From contig NC_135118.1 of NCBI RefSeq assembly GCF_050908995.1, positions 20,097,501-20,161,500 of the forward strand: a stretch of DNA of 64,000 nucleotides, in the 5' to 3' direction. This document shows, one piece after another, positions 24,101-39,100 of this stretch. The notes beneath the pieces are model-generated. The model made no database searches, was not told where the DNA came from, and saw only the letters and a list, made by a program, of their open reading frames with translations. The DNA is from Andrena cerasifolii (lineage: Eukaryota; Arthropoda; Insecta; Hymenoptera; Andrenidae). The position numbers and the translations under genes were made by a program. Positions within the stretch are counted from its first letter, which is position 1; each line of letters starts with the position of its first letter.

Positions 24101-27100
24101 ATTAATCGAGTTATCAATAGATCGCTGACTGTTTCATGACTGACAGCGTCCTTCGGCCCTACTCGCACTCCCGCGCGTCGCGTCTGTGCGATACAGGAAG
24201 TCACTACTTCGAACGTTAAACTGTGATCCCACGGGTACAGTGCGTGCCGATGGAGACGCTTGAAATTGGGGATGGTTTTTCTGTTTCTACTTTAATAAAA
24301 TTTAAATCAATTTACAGTCACTGTACACTCACATTCTGAGTCATTTCGAATATTGTCTGCATGGCAATCTGTGTATTGATTAGCAAATATGTTTTAAATC
24401 TAGTATATTTATTGGGGGCTGTAATTGTTGGAGTATGCGTAAGGTAAACGTAGAATATAAAAAGTGTAAAATATACTGAATGGATAGCCAGAATTATTTA
24501 TCATCGATGAATTTCATTCATTTCTCGTTTATTGTTATATAAGCTCTGCATAACTTGGCACTGACAACATTTCGAGGGAACGTATAAACGGACTCTAGCT
24601 TCTTGGCGATGAAAATAAAACTTGTGGTATATGCTAATTGTTTACCTTACGCGTGCCGTGATTGTGAATAGCATCTATAATTATAGTATTGCAAGTTTGA
24701 CAATGTACTTTTTAGGTAGAAGGTGTTTGGAGTTGGTCACTGGTACGAATTAGCTGGCTTTTGATTGGGGTTATCGTTTTCCTTTCTCAAGATGAGGATT
24801 CATCAATCGACACTTTCATCTCGAAACACGAAAGTTTGACTTTTGATTCGCATCGATTTGTTCCCTTGAATCACGGATGTATTAATAGTTGGCCCGTTTA
24901 ATCGATGCCACGCTAGAATCGGATCAGTGAATCCGGAATTGGAATCTGCAATTGGATGGCGCAACCGTCTCTGCATAAATTCCGCGTCTATTCGACTTTA
25001 AAGGGGAATTCGAAAACAATCACGTGAACATTGAGAAACGACCTGACTTCCTCCATTTTATCTTCACGCCTTTCTTCTTTCGAAAATACAGAAGTACCGA
25101 GTGATCAAGATATACCAGCTTTCTGCTTTTGAAAATACAGAAGTACCGAGTGACAAAGGTATACAAGGTGGTCCATTGGATTCTGGATAATTTGCTGAAT
25201 TAACAGTAGAAAAAATGACGTATTAATAAAAAAAAAATAGGTGTTTTGAAAGAGCCGATATGGCACAGTGAAAAATATAGATAGAATAATCACGTATTGT
25301 ATGATCTTATTAGTAAATGTGAAAACGAGACGTGTTTAAAAGTGGACAAGTGTTCCATTTCGTAATTTCCGGCTAGCCTGTGTATTTGAGGGACAGAGAG
25401 TCAGAGAGTACGTGACTCCTGGATTTCCACACTCTGTCTATTGAGCACGAATTTGAATGCACTTTAACTTGAAATTCTCTAAGCAAACCACGTGCAACTG
25501 AAATTATAGGCCACGTAATATGACTTAATGTACTTCAGATTTGTTGTCCCATAAAATGTTATTGAACACGGTTCGCGATCCTATTCAAACTTATATTACA
25601 GAACAGAGCATAATATTTTCCTCGAGACGAACAAATTTTATTATTCTTTTTATTCTAAAAAAAGTGGGTAGAACATCTGTTTCTTGCTAATATATTTACT
25701 TGCAAAACTCCACACTAACAGACTGTATATTGAAAAACTTTACCCTCCGTGGTCACACCTTCTTATAATCAGAAATTGGTCACAGGGGGTTCACTGCACC
25801 CCAGCGTCATTTTTCAGTTACCATTTTCGTATTTTTGAAGCTTCGACTTTTCAGTGATAAGTGGACATTCCTAATACTCATACAATCGTGTTCTACTAGT
25901 CTTTTTCTAGACATAAAAATTGCAATGTGTCTAAATTTGTATTTGAAGAAATAGTTGCAGATAAAATATGACCAAATTTTTAAGTTTGATTATTAAGGTC
26001 TAAGAATTTACAGAAATATTGGCCAATATATTTCCTAGGGTGCGATACACCTCGTGCGACTACGAAGGGTATTAGCACCTCGTATTTCACGAAAAGTATG
26101 AACTTTAAACAACTCTACTTGCGACGATCAATCACTAAAAGAAAATATCACCCCTATTTTGTTTTATAAAATTAGTAGATACTTTCCTGTACGTTCCTTC
26201 TGAATTCTATATTTCACAGCAATCGAAAGAAGTCACATTCTTTGGCCGGCAACCAGCTTCTGCGTGAATTCAACCGGACATATCTGGACCGCGAAAATTC
26301 AGCGCCACTTGCCCCGAATTCGCGAGCAAATCGCGAAACATCCGCCTAGATGCGCCCCAGCGAAACGCGATACGATGATCTAATGCCTGAAAGCTCTGCT
26401 AAAAAGCTCGCCGTGGGAACTCTGAACTTTCCGAAGCCCGGAACGCCGTAGAAGTTACGTTTGAAAGCGGTATCGAGGTGCCGATGAAATAGGCCGAGAA
26501 CCCTTCGACCGGGTAGCGAAACACTTTGCCCACAATCGGCGACAGAAATAGTATCGTTCACCTACCGCGACGGAAATCGAGCACTGGGACGCAATTTCCA
26601 AGCCAAACGTGACCCGAGTAAGTGTGCAATCGTGTTAATGTCTTGGAGAAAACCGACCGCGGTGAATTTCAATTTACTGGGATAATTAATGGAATTGGCG
26701 TGAAATAAGTGGAACGACGCCACTGTACTTTAGCTTTATCGAAATCACCTGGGTACGTGGAAACAGAATCCATATCGAAGACGAGGACCTTGGTAACACT
26801 TGCCACGGATACTGTCGACTGTAAAAATATTCTAAAATACCTCACCACTCCATCAGCCTGTTTGTAAAAGCTTCTACACCCACGGTACTACATTCCACAG
26901 AAACTTCACTTTACATCTAGCGACCAAACGCACGGCGATACGGTTTTAAATATCATTTCCAAGTCTGACTCGACGTGTCACACTCTACTGACTGCGAACT
27001 GACTCACCACGAGATATAAACAAGCTTCGGATCTTAGAAACGATCCGGTCACCTGGAAGAAAATCGGTTCCCAACGAAACACCTTCGCACTTTCCGCTTC

Positions 27101-30100
27101 GCACCTGGTGTCTACTAAAATCCACTTTCCCCGTGCAAAATGGTGTATCGAACTTCCGTTTAAACTCGCGTTAACCGAGGCCTGAGTACCTCCATTTCGA
27201 TGTTTATCAGACGTAACAAACAATGCTAGAAACAAACGCACTGCTTAAGGGAAAGGAAGGCGAATTCGCGCGACTCGCTCGAGTGGGAGCGAATTGTGAT
27301 CGGTGTCGTTACCTCGACGGGGTGATCCGGAGTGCTCGTTTCCGAGTGGTTGTTCCTGCACAGTGGATGACAGGGCGCAAGGACGATTAATGGGTCAGTG
27401 GATGGTGGTTCGCGGCCGTTTCGACTAGATGCGACTCGGTTGGAGCGAGGCTCCTCGAAGAAGACGCGCTTAAATTCCCTGGGTTAGCGACTCTGGACTA
27501 GGCTACGTGCCGGGTATTCGTGCCGACAAAAATAACGTGCTTTCTGCGTGTGTGCACCGGCCGAAACACAGAAAGAGCAAGGGAGACGAGCTTCTCCCAA
27601 CACCTCGATACACATGGAACGGTCGGTCAAACCTGCGTGAACACGGGAAACGCGGAACTGACCTGTCGCAGAGGATCGGCCATCTTCAATCGTTGCGCCA
27701 CTACCCTTCGATCACCACAGCTGTCTGAGAGTCGATTCGATTTAGAGTAGTTAAAATTTTTGCTTATATTTATCAAGACTTTTGTTTCCTGCGGGGTGAA
27801 TTATTTTGGGTAACATTGTTCGCGATGCTGTGACTTTGGAAGTTTGGAGGGTGGTCTGCAACATATCGTGTACTAATCCTTTGCACCAAAGTTTCAATTA
27901 ATGGGGCCAAAGATGGAAGGCATGAGTGAGACTCGTGGAACGTCGATTGGGCGAAACGTATACACCAAGGGTCAGGCTCGTGCTTAGTAGATACTACGAC
28001 TCAACTTTTCGCCGATGTCTTTTCACCTCAGTTATTCCTGGCCGCATACACATGTATTTACTTTGTTGCAACTGCGTAACGGGGCTAAAGCCGGGTCCAG
28101 ACCTGAATGCGTATACGCTGAGCAGGCTGAGCGCGCACGAATGACGCATGCGGAGGGGTCGAAAGTGCCGTTGTCTTTCTGCGCCAATTTCTGTGCTTAG
28201 CTTAGCCCACTCCGCGGTCGTAAAGATGGTGTGAGTAGTTAAATAAGAATACAGCTCAACGCTCCGAGTGATCCTGTTTACCAATACAGGGTGATTCTCC
28301 AGCGACGCCTGTCAAAGAGGTGCCACCTGGTACCCCGTGGCGAGGACACTCCCTCCCCCGCAGTGCCTCACCGAATTTTGTGGGTTTCGACCCTCGAAAC
28401 GGTTGGAATACCATTAAAAAGTTAGAAATGTTCAAGAGTTCCGCATTTCTCATTAGATTTTTGCGAAAACAACGTCAATTGATTCCTTATGTTTCGTCGA
28501 TGAAATTAACACCAAGAACGACGTAATTCGGACCATAATGAAGGAAATTTTGAGAAAAATTGATTTATATCATTTCAAGCTGAATTCGTTAAAAATAGTT
28601 TCGTGTGATTTTTTAACACAGCAGCGAGTCGATCAGGCTGTATGAATTAAGAAGAATGCAGGGTGTAGTGAAGAAAAGAAAGACAAATTATTTAGTAAAA
28701 TAGAGCTTTAAAGTCTATTATAAGATAATTGCATTATATTGTTGAAAATGTCATTTCTAGATTTTTCATTAACTGTTTATGGCAATATTCGCAATGGATT
28801 AAATTCATTCACATAGATCCACCCTTCATGATTAAAAAAAGAGACGCAAGTCCACACCTTCAATAATTTATAGAATTATAAATAAACTAAATTTCGACCG
28901 TACAACTTAACTACAATGGTATCGGCGCACTGGAGCGGTCAGATTAAAACAATTATTGTTTTAATAAATTAAAATAATACATCAAAGCTATTTTGCAATT
29001 AATTAATTATATATATTAGTTTCCAACGTTTCGATCTTGGTTTAGATCATCTTCAAGAAAAGTTAAAAACATATATAAAATACACCGTATTGTATTGAAA
29101 ATAAGTAATCGTGCTCTGGCACAACGCGTGACTCGCAAAGTAGCTTATATTGCAAAATAGCTTTGATGTATTATTTTAATTTATTAAAATAATAATTGTT
29201 TAAATCCGACCGATCCAGTGCGCCGATACCATTGTAGTTCAATAATTTATGTAATTCAAATTAATTTCTGTAGGTGGGTTTCGTAAAAATCACCGAAAGC
29301 AGGTAACTTTGAAGATTTGTATTTTTTAGCCAATTCCGAATCTGCAAAAATGAGGACTTAACCCTCCCTAATTTCATATGGACTAACCCAGACCATATAT
29401 TCCAATATTATGAAAATCCGAGACATCGAGGATGTTAGAAAACTATCACATCTGCTTCTATCTTCCACGCTGAACGCAATGCACCCCAAACTCCCTTTGA
29501 TGTGCGTAAGAAGTCCACGCTAGCATAATGCGTTCACGCTCACCCTTTCTGACGTAGAAGCACGCGGTCCTGGCTACCGTTTCGCCCGTCCACATCAAAA
29601 CAATCGTGCGCGCTCAGCCTGCTCAGCGTATACTCATTCAGGTCTGGACCCGGCTTAAGACGTGTGCGATTGACAACTTCGGTCGCTGAGCCGAACCGTG
29701 AAATGGCTCGACGCGTGGCTCACCGCTGGTGCTGATTTGGATTCGGAATTTAACCCCTCAACGACCACCTCAGTATCTGGTACAGACCCTCCGTTTTCCA
29801 CTGGTCGCCGGCCTCCGTACCTCGTACGGACCTTAAGGGGGTATACCCGTTTGAACCCTCGGAAAATGTATACATTTTGTGGATTTTTTTACAAGTCAAC
29901 GGTTTGATGCAGATTTCCCGTTTTTTAACTATGTTTACATAGTATTATGAACTACTTATAAAAAAAGTTTCAGTTAAAAAACTATTGTTTTTCGGAAGTT
30001 ACGGATACATGTCCGAAAGTCTCTCGATTTTAGACGGCTAAACGGTGGCCCTAAAAACTCGCGCTACGTTCAACCAATTTACTTCAAATTTTGCATGCAG

Positions 30101-33100
30101 AATCATAATAAGATTCCACATCGTCCAACGAAGGCGATTTTGAAAATTTTGAAAAATAAAGAAATGGTGAGAGATCAAAGGTAAAGTTAAATTTTTCTAA
30201 GAGAAAAATCCACCTTTTTCCTTTATAAATAATAAACGGGGAATCGAAATAAAAAAAGCCTTCGTTGGACGATAAAAAAAATCCACAAAATGTATACATT
30301 TTCCGAGGGTTCAAACGGGTATACCCCCTTAAAGCCGTAATTCCTATACCGCCCGGGAACACAGTGGAGGTTTCTGTTCCAAGGACCCGGGCGTCACGGT
30401 CAGTGTTTTATATCAGGGGTCGGTCGTCGAGGGGTTAAACGGTAGGCCAAGGGGTTAAAGCCACGGACTGATACCATTAAACCTTGTAAAGCTGTGCAAA
30501 TTTTTGATTTGTATTATATTTTATATTCAATATCGATCGAGAGACTTGAATTCTGCCACATCGTCCCCGAAGCATTACTGCCTAATATTTATATTCAACG
30601 AAAGAGAATTACTATTCAGAGCTTCCAATATGAATGCAAGAAGCGTTTTAGCGGACGAACGGCTAGATCGATGGTTTCCCACACGTTTCCACACACTACT
30701 CCCGCACACGCACAGGTGGGCGTAGAAACGTCAGATTTAATTGCCGCGGCATGTGCACCGACCTAATATTAGTCTTGACTCAAAGTGACTTTTCGTCGGG
30801 TGAAAGAAGAGAAAAGAGTTTGTTTAGTCGCCCCGGTTAAAAATAAGACCCTCCCATTCCACATACATAACAGTCGCGGAGCACGGAATATCGTTTCAGC
30901 CGTCAGAATTAAACTGCGTGGCAAAGCGAGCGACGTCCACCTCGGCGCACGATCGGCCGTGTCGCAGAGAATACTCTGCCCGATCCGGAATCGAAGTTCT
31001 CGAGCCTTTTAATTGGCCCCCGCGTCCGTGGAAGCGGCTCGTGTCGCGCGGGGCTAAAAATGCGCGTGATGAACGACGCGGGCGAGAAGGTGGAACTACC
31101 AAGCGCTTGGCGAGTGGGTGGTCGCGCGACACTGCAGTTTTTCTCGCGGAAAGCGAGGAGAACCGGTGTCGAATTTCACCGCCTGCCCGTGTCGCAATGT
31201 CGCTCTCTTCGCATACACGCGCCGAGGCTCGGTTATCCTTCTCACGCGCCAGCGAAATGACAGTATTCTCTGTCGATCGTGCGCATCAGCCGCGTGAATG
31301 AAACCGCCGTTCGACTGCGGGCTTTACGCGTATTAATAACTCCGTGGCACCGTTGCCGACCGTTCGACGGTATTTTGGCATCGCGTAAACGAATTTATTA
31401 CGAGGAGGCCGGCGATAAAAATCGTTCGGTTACCGAAGGATCATCCGCGGCCGCGGGCAGGAAATCCGACGCGGTTCTTGGAATCGGACGGTCAAGACGC
31501 GCGCGTACCCGTAAGGGGCTGACTCCTTGTTTGAGCAGTGCTTTTGGCGGGAACATGTCGAATTCGGGAAAGTGGCAAGGAAACGTTCCTAATGCGATCG
31601 TTTCGCGTGAAATTTCGATATTAATAATAAATGCATAAATAATAAATAATAATCTATATGAATAGAAATGTAAATGTTAGGTTGTTCGAAATCTTAAATC
31701 TCCGAAAGTTCTTCACCGAATGAAATTTTTGCGAATAAAATTTTACGAATTTTTTAAATTTTTACGTCTTGAAATTTTTACATAACGTTGCGTTCGAATA
31801 CGCGCGTGTTTATATATGTATACCTAATATTATGTAGATGCCACACCTGTGACAGGTAAAAACGTGCTTCTTTTGAAAAACAGAGACACAGCAACGCGTG
31901 GCCGGGTATAGCTAGTTAATAATAAAACTCTATACCGCACTATGTTTTCGCACGGGGGAACCACTCTGTAATTTTAGAAATCTCAAGTATTACATACTTT
32001 GTAAGTAGGATCACGAACCGTCAATAATAATAATAATAAAAATAAAAATAAAAATGTTAAGGTGTGAAGAAAATAGGGTAAAAGAAATTTTGGGGTGAAT
32101 TTTTATAGCTTAATAGAGGAAGGGTAATTAAACGGGGTGGTGCATATTTTGCAAGTTGGAAAGACACTTTAAGTATTGAATATTACTGACTTATATATAC
32201 TTTTTTCTATCTAAAATGTTTAAATAGCTGTCGCATGTACACAGTAGGATTGAGATGTTTTAGGTGGGATATTATTTTAGCGTTGCTTACCGATCTCTAG
32301 ACGAGCACTGCAGATCGCTTTGCCAGCAGCGTTCTCCGCCACGCAGGAAACCGTACCGACATGCGTGCTTCCGGTCTCTGGAATCGTCAGCACTTGTCGA
32401 TCCCCGCTGACGGACACCAAGAAGTCCTTGCCATGAACGGGGCGGTCGTTAAACAGCCATTGAATCTAGAAATTAAATATCCAGCCCACTTGATGCAAGT
32501 CGTGCACGTCTCGAGGCTTCAGGTTCTCTAAACCAACGAGTCTCTATCGAGTACATAATTTCTCTAATAAAGTCGAAGGCTCACTAATCCTAGATTAAAA
32601 TCAAAATCAAACCGAAGGCCTTAGCTCCGCACACTTCGAGGAATCAACGATCAAGCGCATTGGTTTTTTAGCAATCGGTATGTGTGCTAAGTTAATGCAA
32701 ATGGACTGTATCAAGACCTGTATAAATTTCTTCAGCAATCGCAAAGTGCGTTACATACAATTCGCAAGTTCTGCAGAATATTACAGAGAATTCTACAAAG
32801 TGTTTCTTGCACTTGTGTGTGTTACAAAATTTTGGCACCCAATTGCTGGCCAATTCGCGAATTTTGCAGTGAATTTCGCCAAGCCTGTTGTGTACGTGGT
32901 TAATTAGCTTGCTTTTACATTTTCACGCGATTGGGCAACTGTAGATCGATTTTAATACGAAGTTTGATGGATTAATCTCTGAGGAAACGCATGTGGGAAG
33001 CGATATCGATACCTGATCGACGATTGCCGCAGAAGTTCTCGCGGAGTACCTCGCGGCGCGGCTGCGTCCGCGAATTTCCACATCAGGTACATTGTTCCTG

Positions 33101-36100
33101 TTTAAATATAACCCGGAGGCACGAAATTACTCTTGGTCGGCCACCTCGTGACAGGCTAGCCAACTCTGCACCCTATCTTTTACGTGTCTCGACATCTTCG
33201 AAAAACGGCTCTCGATCTGGCGCCACGATTCGGGACGCGCCCATTTGTATACAACGGAAGTGGTAGATTTACTGCGTTCGAATTAGTATAGCCGCCAAAT
33301 GAGCTTCGCTTTCCGAAAATTTTTCCAGTTTCCTGGCAATAGTAACTGAAGGAGCAACGACGTCTACCTTGAGAGTCGAATGAAGAAGAGTGTTACCGCG
33401 TGAATTAAATTATGCTAGGGTAGATGCACCATTCGTGGCCACTTTAAGGTATTGCACCAGATTTGGCCACTTCTTAAGAAATATAATATTTTTCCGGGTA
33501 AGCAGTAAATGTAACCTTATATTTCTGGCGATATACTAAACAAAATATTTATGATGTGAAATTCTCCACGTAATAATATGATCTGCAAGCAATTTAAATA
33601 TAAGATAATTATGCGCATGGCCACAAACGGTACATCTACCCTAAACACTGTTCGACACATGTGTCTCCGATATTTCTCCAGTGTTTTGCTTATTTGTAGC
33701 AATGGGATCTAATGTTGCACGACACGTGAGTTCTTCAGGTATTAATTTGCGCGGCTAATTGTACAAGGTCTGCCGGAGTAGACAGGTAATTAGTGCCGCT
33801 TACGACGGCGATAATAATTGTTGATAATTAATATCCAACGTCTCGGAGTCCGTGAACTTGAATAATGGCAGCTGATAAAACGCTTCAAAGTGTAAGGGGA
33901 AGTTACCTTCGGAGATGGTTTTCCAACCACGATGCACTCGAATTTCGTGGAGACTCCTTCCGGGACACTCCTATCCTCGAACTTTTCTTTGAACGAGGGT
34001 GCAATCAGCTTCTCTTCCATTTGCACGAATTCCTCCTTCCTTCTGAAATCGCCCAGCGATCTGACGACCAATCTTGCGAAAGCCTTCGCCTCGCCATGGG
34101 CATTGATCGCTTTCACCACGTAGTTTCCTCTGTCTTCAGGGATCGCTGATGAGATCTTTAGAATCCCCGTTCCATCTTCCTTCTGCTCGATCTAAATATT
34201 ATTAACGTTTCAATACGTGGTAAAAAATGAGCGACTTCCCCCATAAGAGATTTCAAAAATCAAGAACGTGAAGCAGGAAAGTGTATCAACTTCCCCAGCA
34301 CCAAAAATGAGGAAAAAAGAATTCTCTGAAGTTGGTGATGACTAAATTTAAAATCTAATTAAAAATATATTCTTTGATTAGCAATTATATTTCAATTAAC
34401 CGCCACTAGAAACCGTTTGAATGTTTGCTTCTTTGTCGCAAACGAATCAGTACACATTGGTTTATTACAATGTGTACGCATTTATTTGATGTTTAGTTTC
34501 TCCTTTTCTGAGATAAAACGCAAAAGTTCAAGCGCAGGGTAAATTGTAACAAGCTACTAGTTACTCCGCTCTAAATGGCGATAGAGCAAGCTATTTGCTG
34601 ACACACCAGAAAAAAAAGATGCTTTAGACGCACAAGAGAACAAACGAGAATCCAAAAAGTATAAAAAAAGTATAAAGACAAAAGTAAAGAAAGCGAAAAA
34701 AAGACTTTGATAGAATCAGATCAATAAGCAATTGTTGCTTAACTCACGTATATCAAATATTTAATAATGATCTGCATTTTCATTTATATTTTTTAGAAAT
34801 GGTTATTTGTGTTCATATTTGTATTTAAATAAGTAAAACTGATGTGTTACAATTTACCCCACATGGTATTACTTTTTACCCCGGACTGGGGCACATTGTA
34901 ACAAAGATTCAGATTTGTTTAAGATGAAGCTAGATGTCTAAGTGTCCAAGATTCTGTCACGTTCTTACACTCAATGAGTTCACCACATATGTAAGTAGTA
35001 AGTCATGCAAATTATTTCCTGATTGAGGAAAACACTTTGGAGAAAGAACTGTGAAACCTTTTTTAGTTACAATCTACCCCGGTCTCCCCTATATATTAAA
35101 GAGGAAGGACCAAAGTATATTTTAGCATATTTGTTATCAAGTAATTAATTCAAACAAAAATGAAAAGCATCGAAAGCTGAAAATCGTATCAACTAACCCC
35201 GGTCTTCCCTACGCGTTCAAAACTTTTTACTTCGTTTCATCAAGCACTCACCAAGATTCTTTCACTTCCTGTGATCTCTACGCTGTCTGAGAACCACCTC
35301 AGCTCCGGCTTCGGTTCTCCAGCCACCGCGCACTCGAAAACGGCGTTCTCCCCTTCGGCCACCAGTGAATCTGTCGGAAGTTTCACGAACTTGGGGGATG
35401 AACCCGAGGCGACCGTTTCCTCCACTTCCGTCCGAGCTTTGCTGAACCCGTCAGGAACGGAGACCGCTGAATCAGAGCAGTTATTGTTGTATTTAGTGAA
35501 CCATGCGCGACATTACGCAGGATTTCTGTGCAGCAAATTGTCCCTTTTACATACGTGTCACGGTTAATGTGCACTGACTAGACGCTTCGCCGCCAGAATT
35601 AATGGCGACTACTTTGTACACACCAGCATCGTCCAAGAAAGCTTCGTGAATGACCAGCGAGCACTTGTCACCCTGGAACAGCAACTGGAAATCGGCTGAC
35701 TCCTTCACCGGTTGATCGTCGTGATACCAAATTACCTGTAACAGCAATTTTATCAGATTGAAATAGCACAACGTAATTCATTAATAATTGCATGAAAAAT
35801 TTTAATAGCTTGTCGATAAAAGAAACAATTCTATACAACAGAAATTCAATAGTCAGTAATATTAACTGATCAACCGTTAACGTGAAATCTATCGTCGGAT
35901 ATTTTATCGACACTCGGACGATACGTGTAATACGATAGTCAGAGTGTAAATATGTTGTATATTAAAAAAAAACAGTGCAAGTAATGAATCGGAGTCTTCT
36001 GTTCACTACTACTTGTTAGTGTGAAGGTTTCGCGTTTACTATTACTGCAGGAGTTACTTAGATAACGAGCAACGCATAAATTTGAGTATGTAAAACCAAC

Positions 36101-39100
36101 AGTTTCTATGTCAGACAGTAAGAGTGCAAAATACTGAATGAAGGACGTTTTAAGATCGCATTATTCAGCGCAATTAAGTTCATTTAATTATCACCTACAA
36201 TTCTCCGATTGAAAATTGACTTCCACTTGGCAACTTATAGAACCCTTTCCATGCAACGACCACGTTGCCAGTGAAATTAAGCTCGCTATCGAATTAAATA
36301 AAATACCTCTGTGTATTAACTGACTCGAATGAATATTAATGAAAGGACTTCGCTGCGAGGCCACGCAAGGTGTTTCGATATCTTTTCACCCAGGGACACT
36401 TACTTCCGGTTCTGGTTGGCCAACGATCACGCAGTCCAGCCGAACTGTGCGTCCTTCCTGGGCATTCAGATCCTTCAGTGGCATCTGGATCTTCGGGACG
36501 ACGGGCTCCATGTCGCTGCAAGCGAGCTCGGAGTCGCTGGTCTCGTGAGGAAGACGTCCCTTCACAGAGACGTTGCAGGACACCGTTGCCTCGCCAGCGT
36601 CGCTCTTAGCCGCCACCATGTAGCATCCTGCATCCTTCGCGAAAGCCTCCGAGATGATCAGGCTGCTACGACCATCGTCCGTTTGTATCTGAAACAGCGA
36701 ATCGCGACACCCTGAACCCTCCACTCCAGCTCTTCCTTTTGCCCTTCGCGCGTTGCTCTATTTTGAATTCGGCGCGTGCAAGTCGCTAAAAATACTGAGG
36801 GGATGGTCGCGTCGGTTTGAAGGAAGGATCGTGGAAGCGAGACGCGACGAGGAAAGCATTGTTTCCGTTGAACGCCTCATTGGGGCGTCGTTATTTCGAC
36901 GTGGTCACCGCGAAGAGGGTGGGTTACGTTGGATATTCATTTAAGAGGTTTATCAGGTTCGATGTTTCGAGGATTTTGCGGTGGAGAATGGAGGGGAATT
37001 GTGAAATAAAATTTCTGTGCAAAAATTATTAAGAAATTCATTGTGGGAGTGTATAAGATATGCTGGATAGAGATCGGTTAGATGGGTTTTATTAGAGACC
37101 TTTCACAATCGAAGGAAAATGTTAATTGCGTTTAAGAAATTTCAAACTTAAATTACTTAAAGAGCAATATTTATTTATTTATTTATTTAGTTTTTTGTGC
37201 ATCTGGTGCATAAGGTATTTATTGATGCATCCTGGATTTAATATATCCATTTTAACTTTCAAACTTACGTATTAGGAATCAAATATAATATCCCTTTACA
37301 AACTCAACTTTCTCAAACTCGATGCTTTGCACATTCATATTTATTTCGTATTACCTCCAGTTCGCATAAAAAGTATTACCTTCAAGTTCATGGTCTCTTC
37401 AATGGGTCTTCCATCATGGTACCAAGTTATCGTAGGCATCGGAGTGCCCCTCGCCTCGCATTCGAGCTTCACCCTTTGACCTGCTCTGCCCATTGCGTTC
37501 GAGAGAGGTGTCACGAAACGTGGTTTTTCCACTGTAGATGCTGAAGCTAGACATTCGCAGCAAGAAATTCCTGTGTTAACCAATTACACAAACAAAACAG
37601 AATAATCTACAATAATATAATCTTACTCTCTACGTCCAGAGAAGCAGACGTGGTCGCTTGTCCCAATCGATTCGCTGCTTTGCACGTGTAAGTGGCCTTG
37701 TCCTCCAGAAACACTTCGTCGAATTTCAAAACAGCCTCGCCGTTATTGTAAGTGATGACGTAGTCCGGAGAATTGTCGATGTTCACGTCGTTCTTGTACC
37801 ACTGAACGGTGGGCAGAGGGTTGCCTTCAACGATGCACTCCATTCGATGCGAAGAACCTTCCACTGCCGTCGACGGTACCAATTCTTTCACGAAAGCTGG
37901 TGGGCTTGGTTGCTCCTCCGGCGCTGTTTCTAAAAATTGCGAATAAAACATATGGAAATTTCAGAGGCACTCCATACTCAAAAGTCAAAACTGCAACTAA
38001 TCCTCTTTGAGGCGTTAGTTGAAAACGTCGAAGGCTTCAGGCTCACCTTTAACAGTCAACGTGGCAGACGTTTCCGTCGAGCCAGCTATATTGAACGCTC
38101 TGCAAGTGTATCTCGCGGAGTCCTCGGCGAAAGTTTCCTCGATCGTCAGGGTGCAGAGGCCCTGCACGTAAGTTGTTAAGTAATCAGGGTTGTTCAGGAT
38201 CGAGATTCCGTCTTTGTACCAAATTATTTCTGGCAACGGATGGCCAACGAGATTGCACTGGAAGGTGAACCTCTCGCCCTCTTGCACGGTGGCGTCGTTC
38301 AAAGGAATAGTAAATTCTGGAGCCAATGGAGGAATTTCTTCTTTCTCAATTTCCTCGTAGGACTGCTGGAGAGTTTCCTCAACGACTACTTTCTTCGGTG
38401 GGCTTGGTTCACGTTCGACTATTGGAACCGTTTTCTCGATCTCCGTCTAAAATTCAAATGGAGGATCGAGCGTTGTTATTTCTGAAGGTAATACGTTCGT
38501 CTGGGTTTCTTAATGGGGCCTGGGATTATTCAAATAATTAATCGAATATTTTACAAGTATCTGAATGCTACGAATAAACTTCGAATATTTGAGTATTCGA
38601 ATGTTATTATTCGAATATTTGAGTATTCGAATGTTATTACTCGAATATTTGAGTATTCGAATGTTATTACTCGAATATTTGAGTATGCGAATGTTATTAC
38701 TCGAATATTTGAGTATTCGAATGTTATTACTCGAATATTTGAGTATTCGGATGTTATTACTCGAATATTTGAGTATTCGAATGTTATTATTCGAATATTT
38801 GAGTATTCGAATGTTATTACTCGAATATTTGAGTATTCGAATGTTATTACTCGAATATTTGAGTATTCGAATGTTATTACTCGACTATTTGTGTATTCGA
38901 ATGTCATTATTCGAATACTTGAGTATTCGAATGTCATTATTCGAATATTTGAGTATTCGAATGTCATTATTCGAATACTTGAGTATTCGAATGTCATTAT
39001 TCGAATACTTGAGTATTCGAATGTCATTATTCGAATACTTGAGTATTCGAATGTTATTATTCGAATACTGATGTATTCCAATAGTACGGTGTGAATTATA

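Larger units (their letters stand above)
24089..32290 (-). other. Intron 22 (8.2 kb)
   Basis: Contains CpG-rich patches at 26.2-28.4 kb and 30.6-31.6 kb that could hold an internal promoter, plus nested inverted-repeat elements at 28.1-30.4 kb, a MITE at 25.7 kb and microsatellites near 32.03 kb. No coding exon is needed for phase. Confidence 0.6.

Noticed and set aside
30785..31638. Overlapping plus- and minus-strand frames
   Set aside because: CpG-rich sequence open in several frames with arginine/serine-rich random-looking translations; no splice structure.
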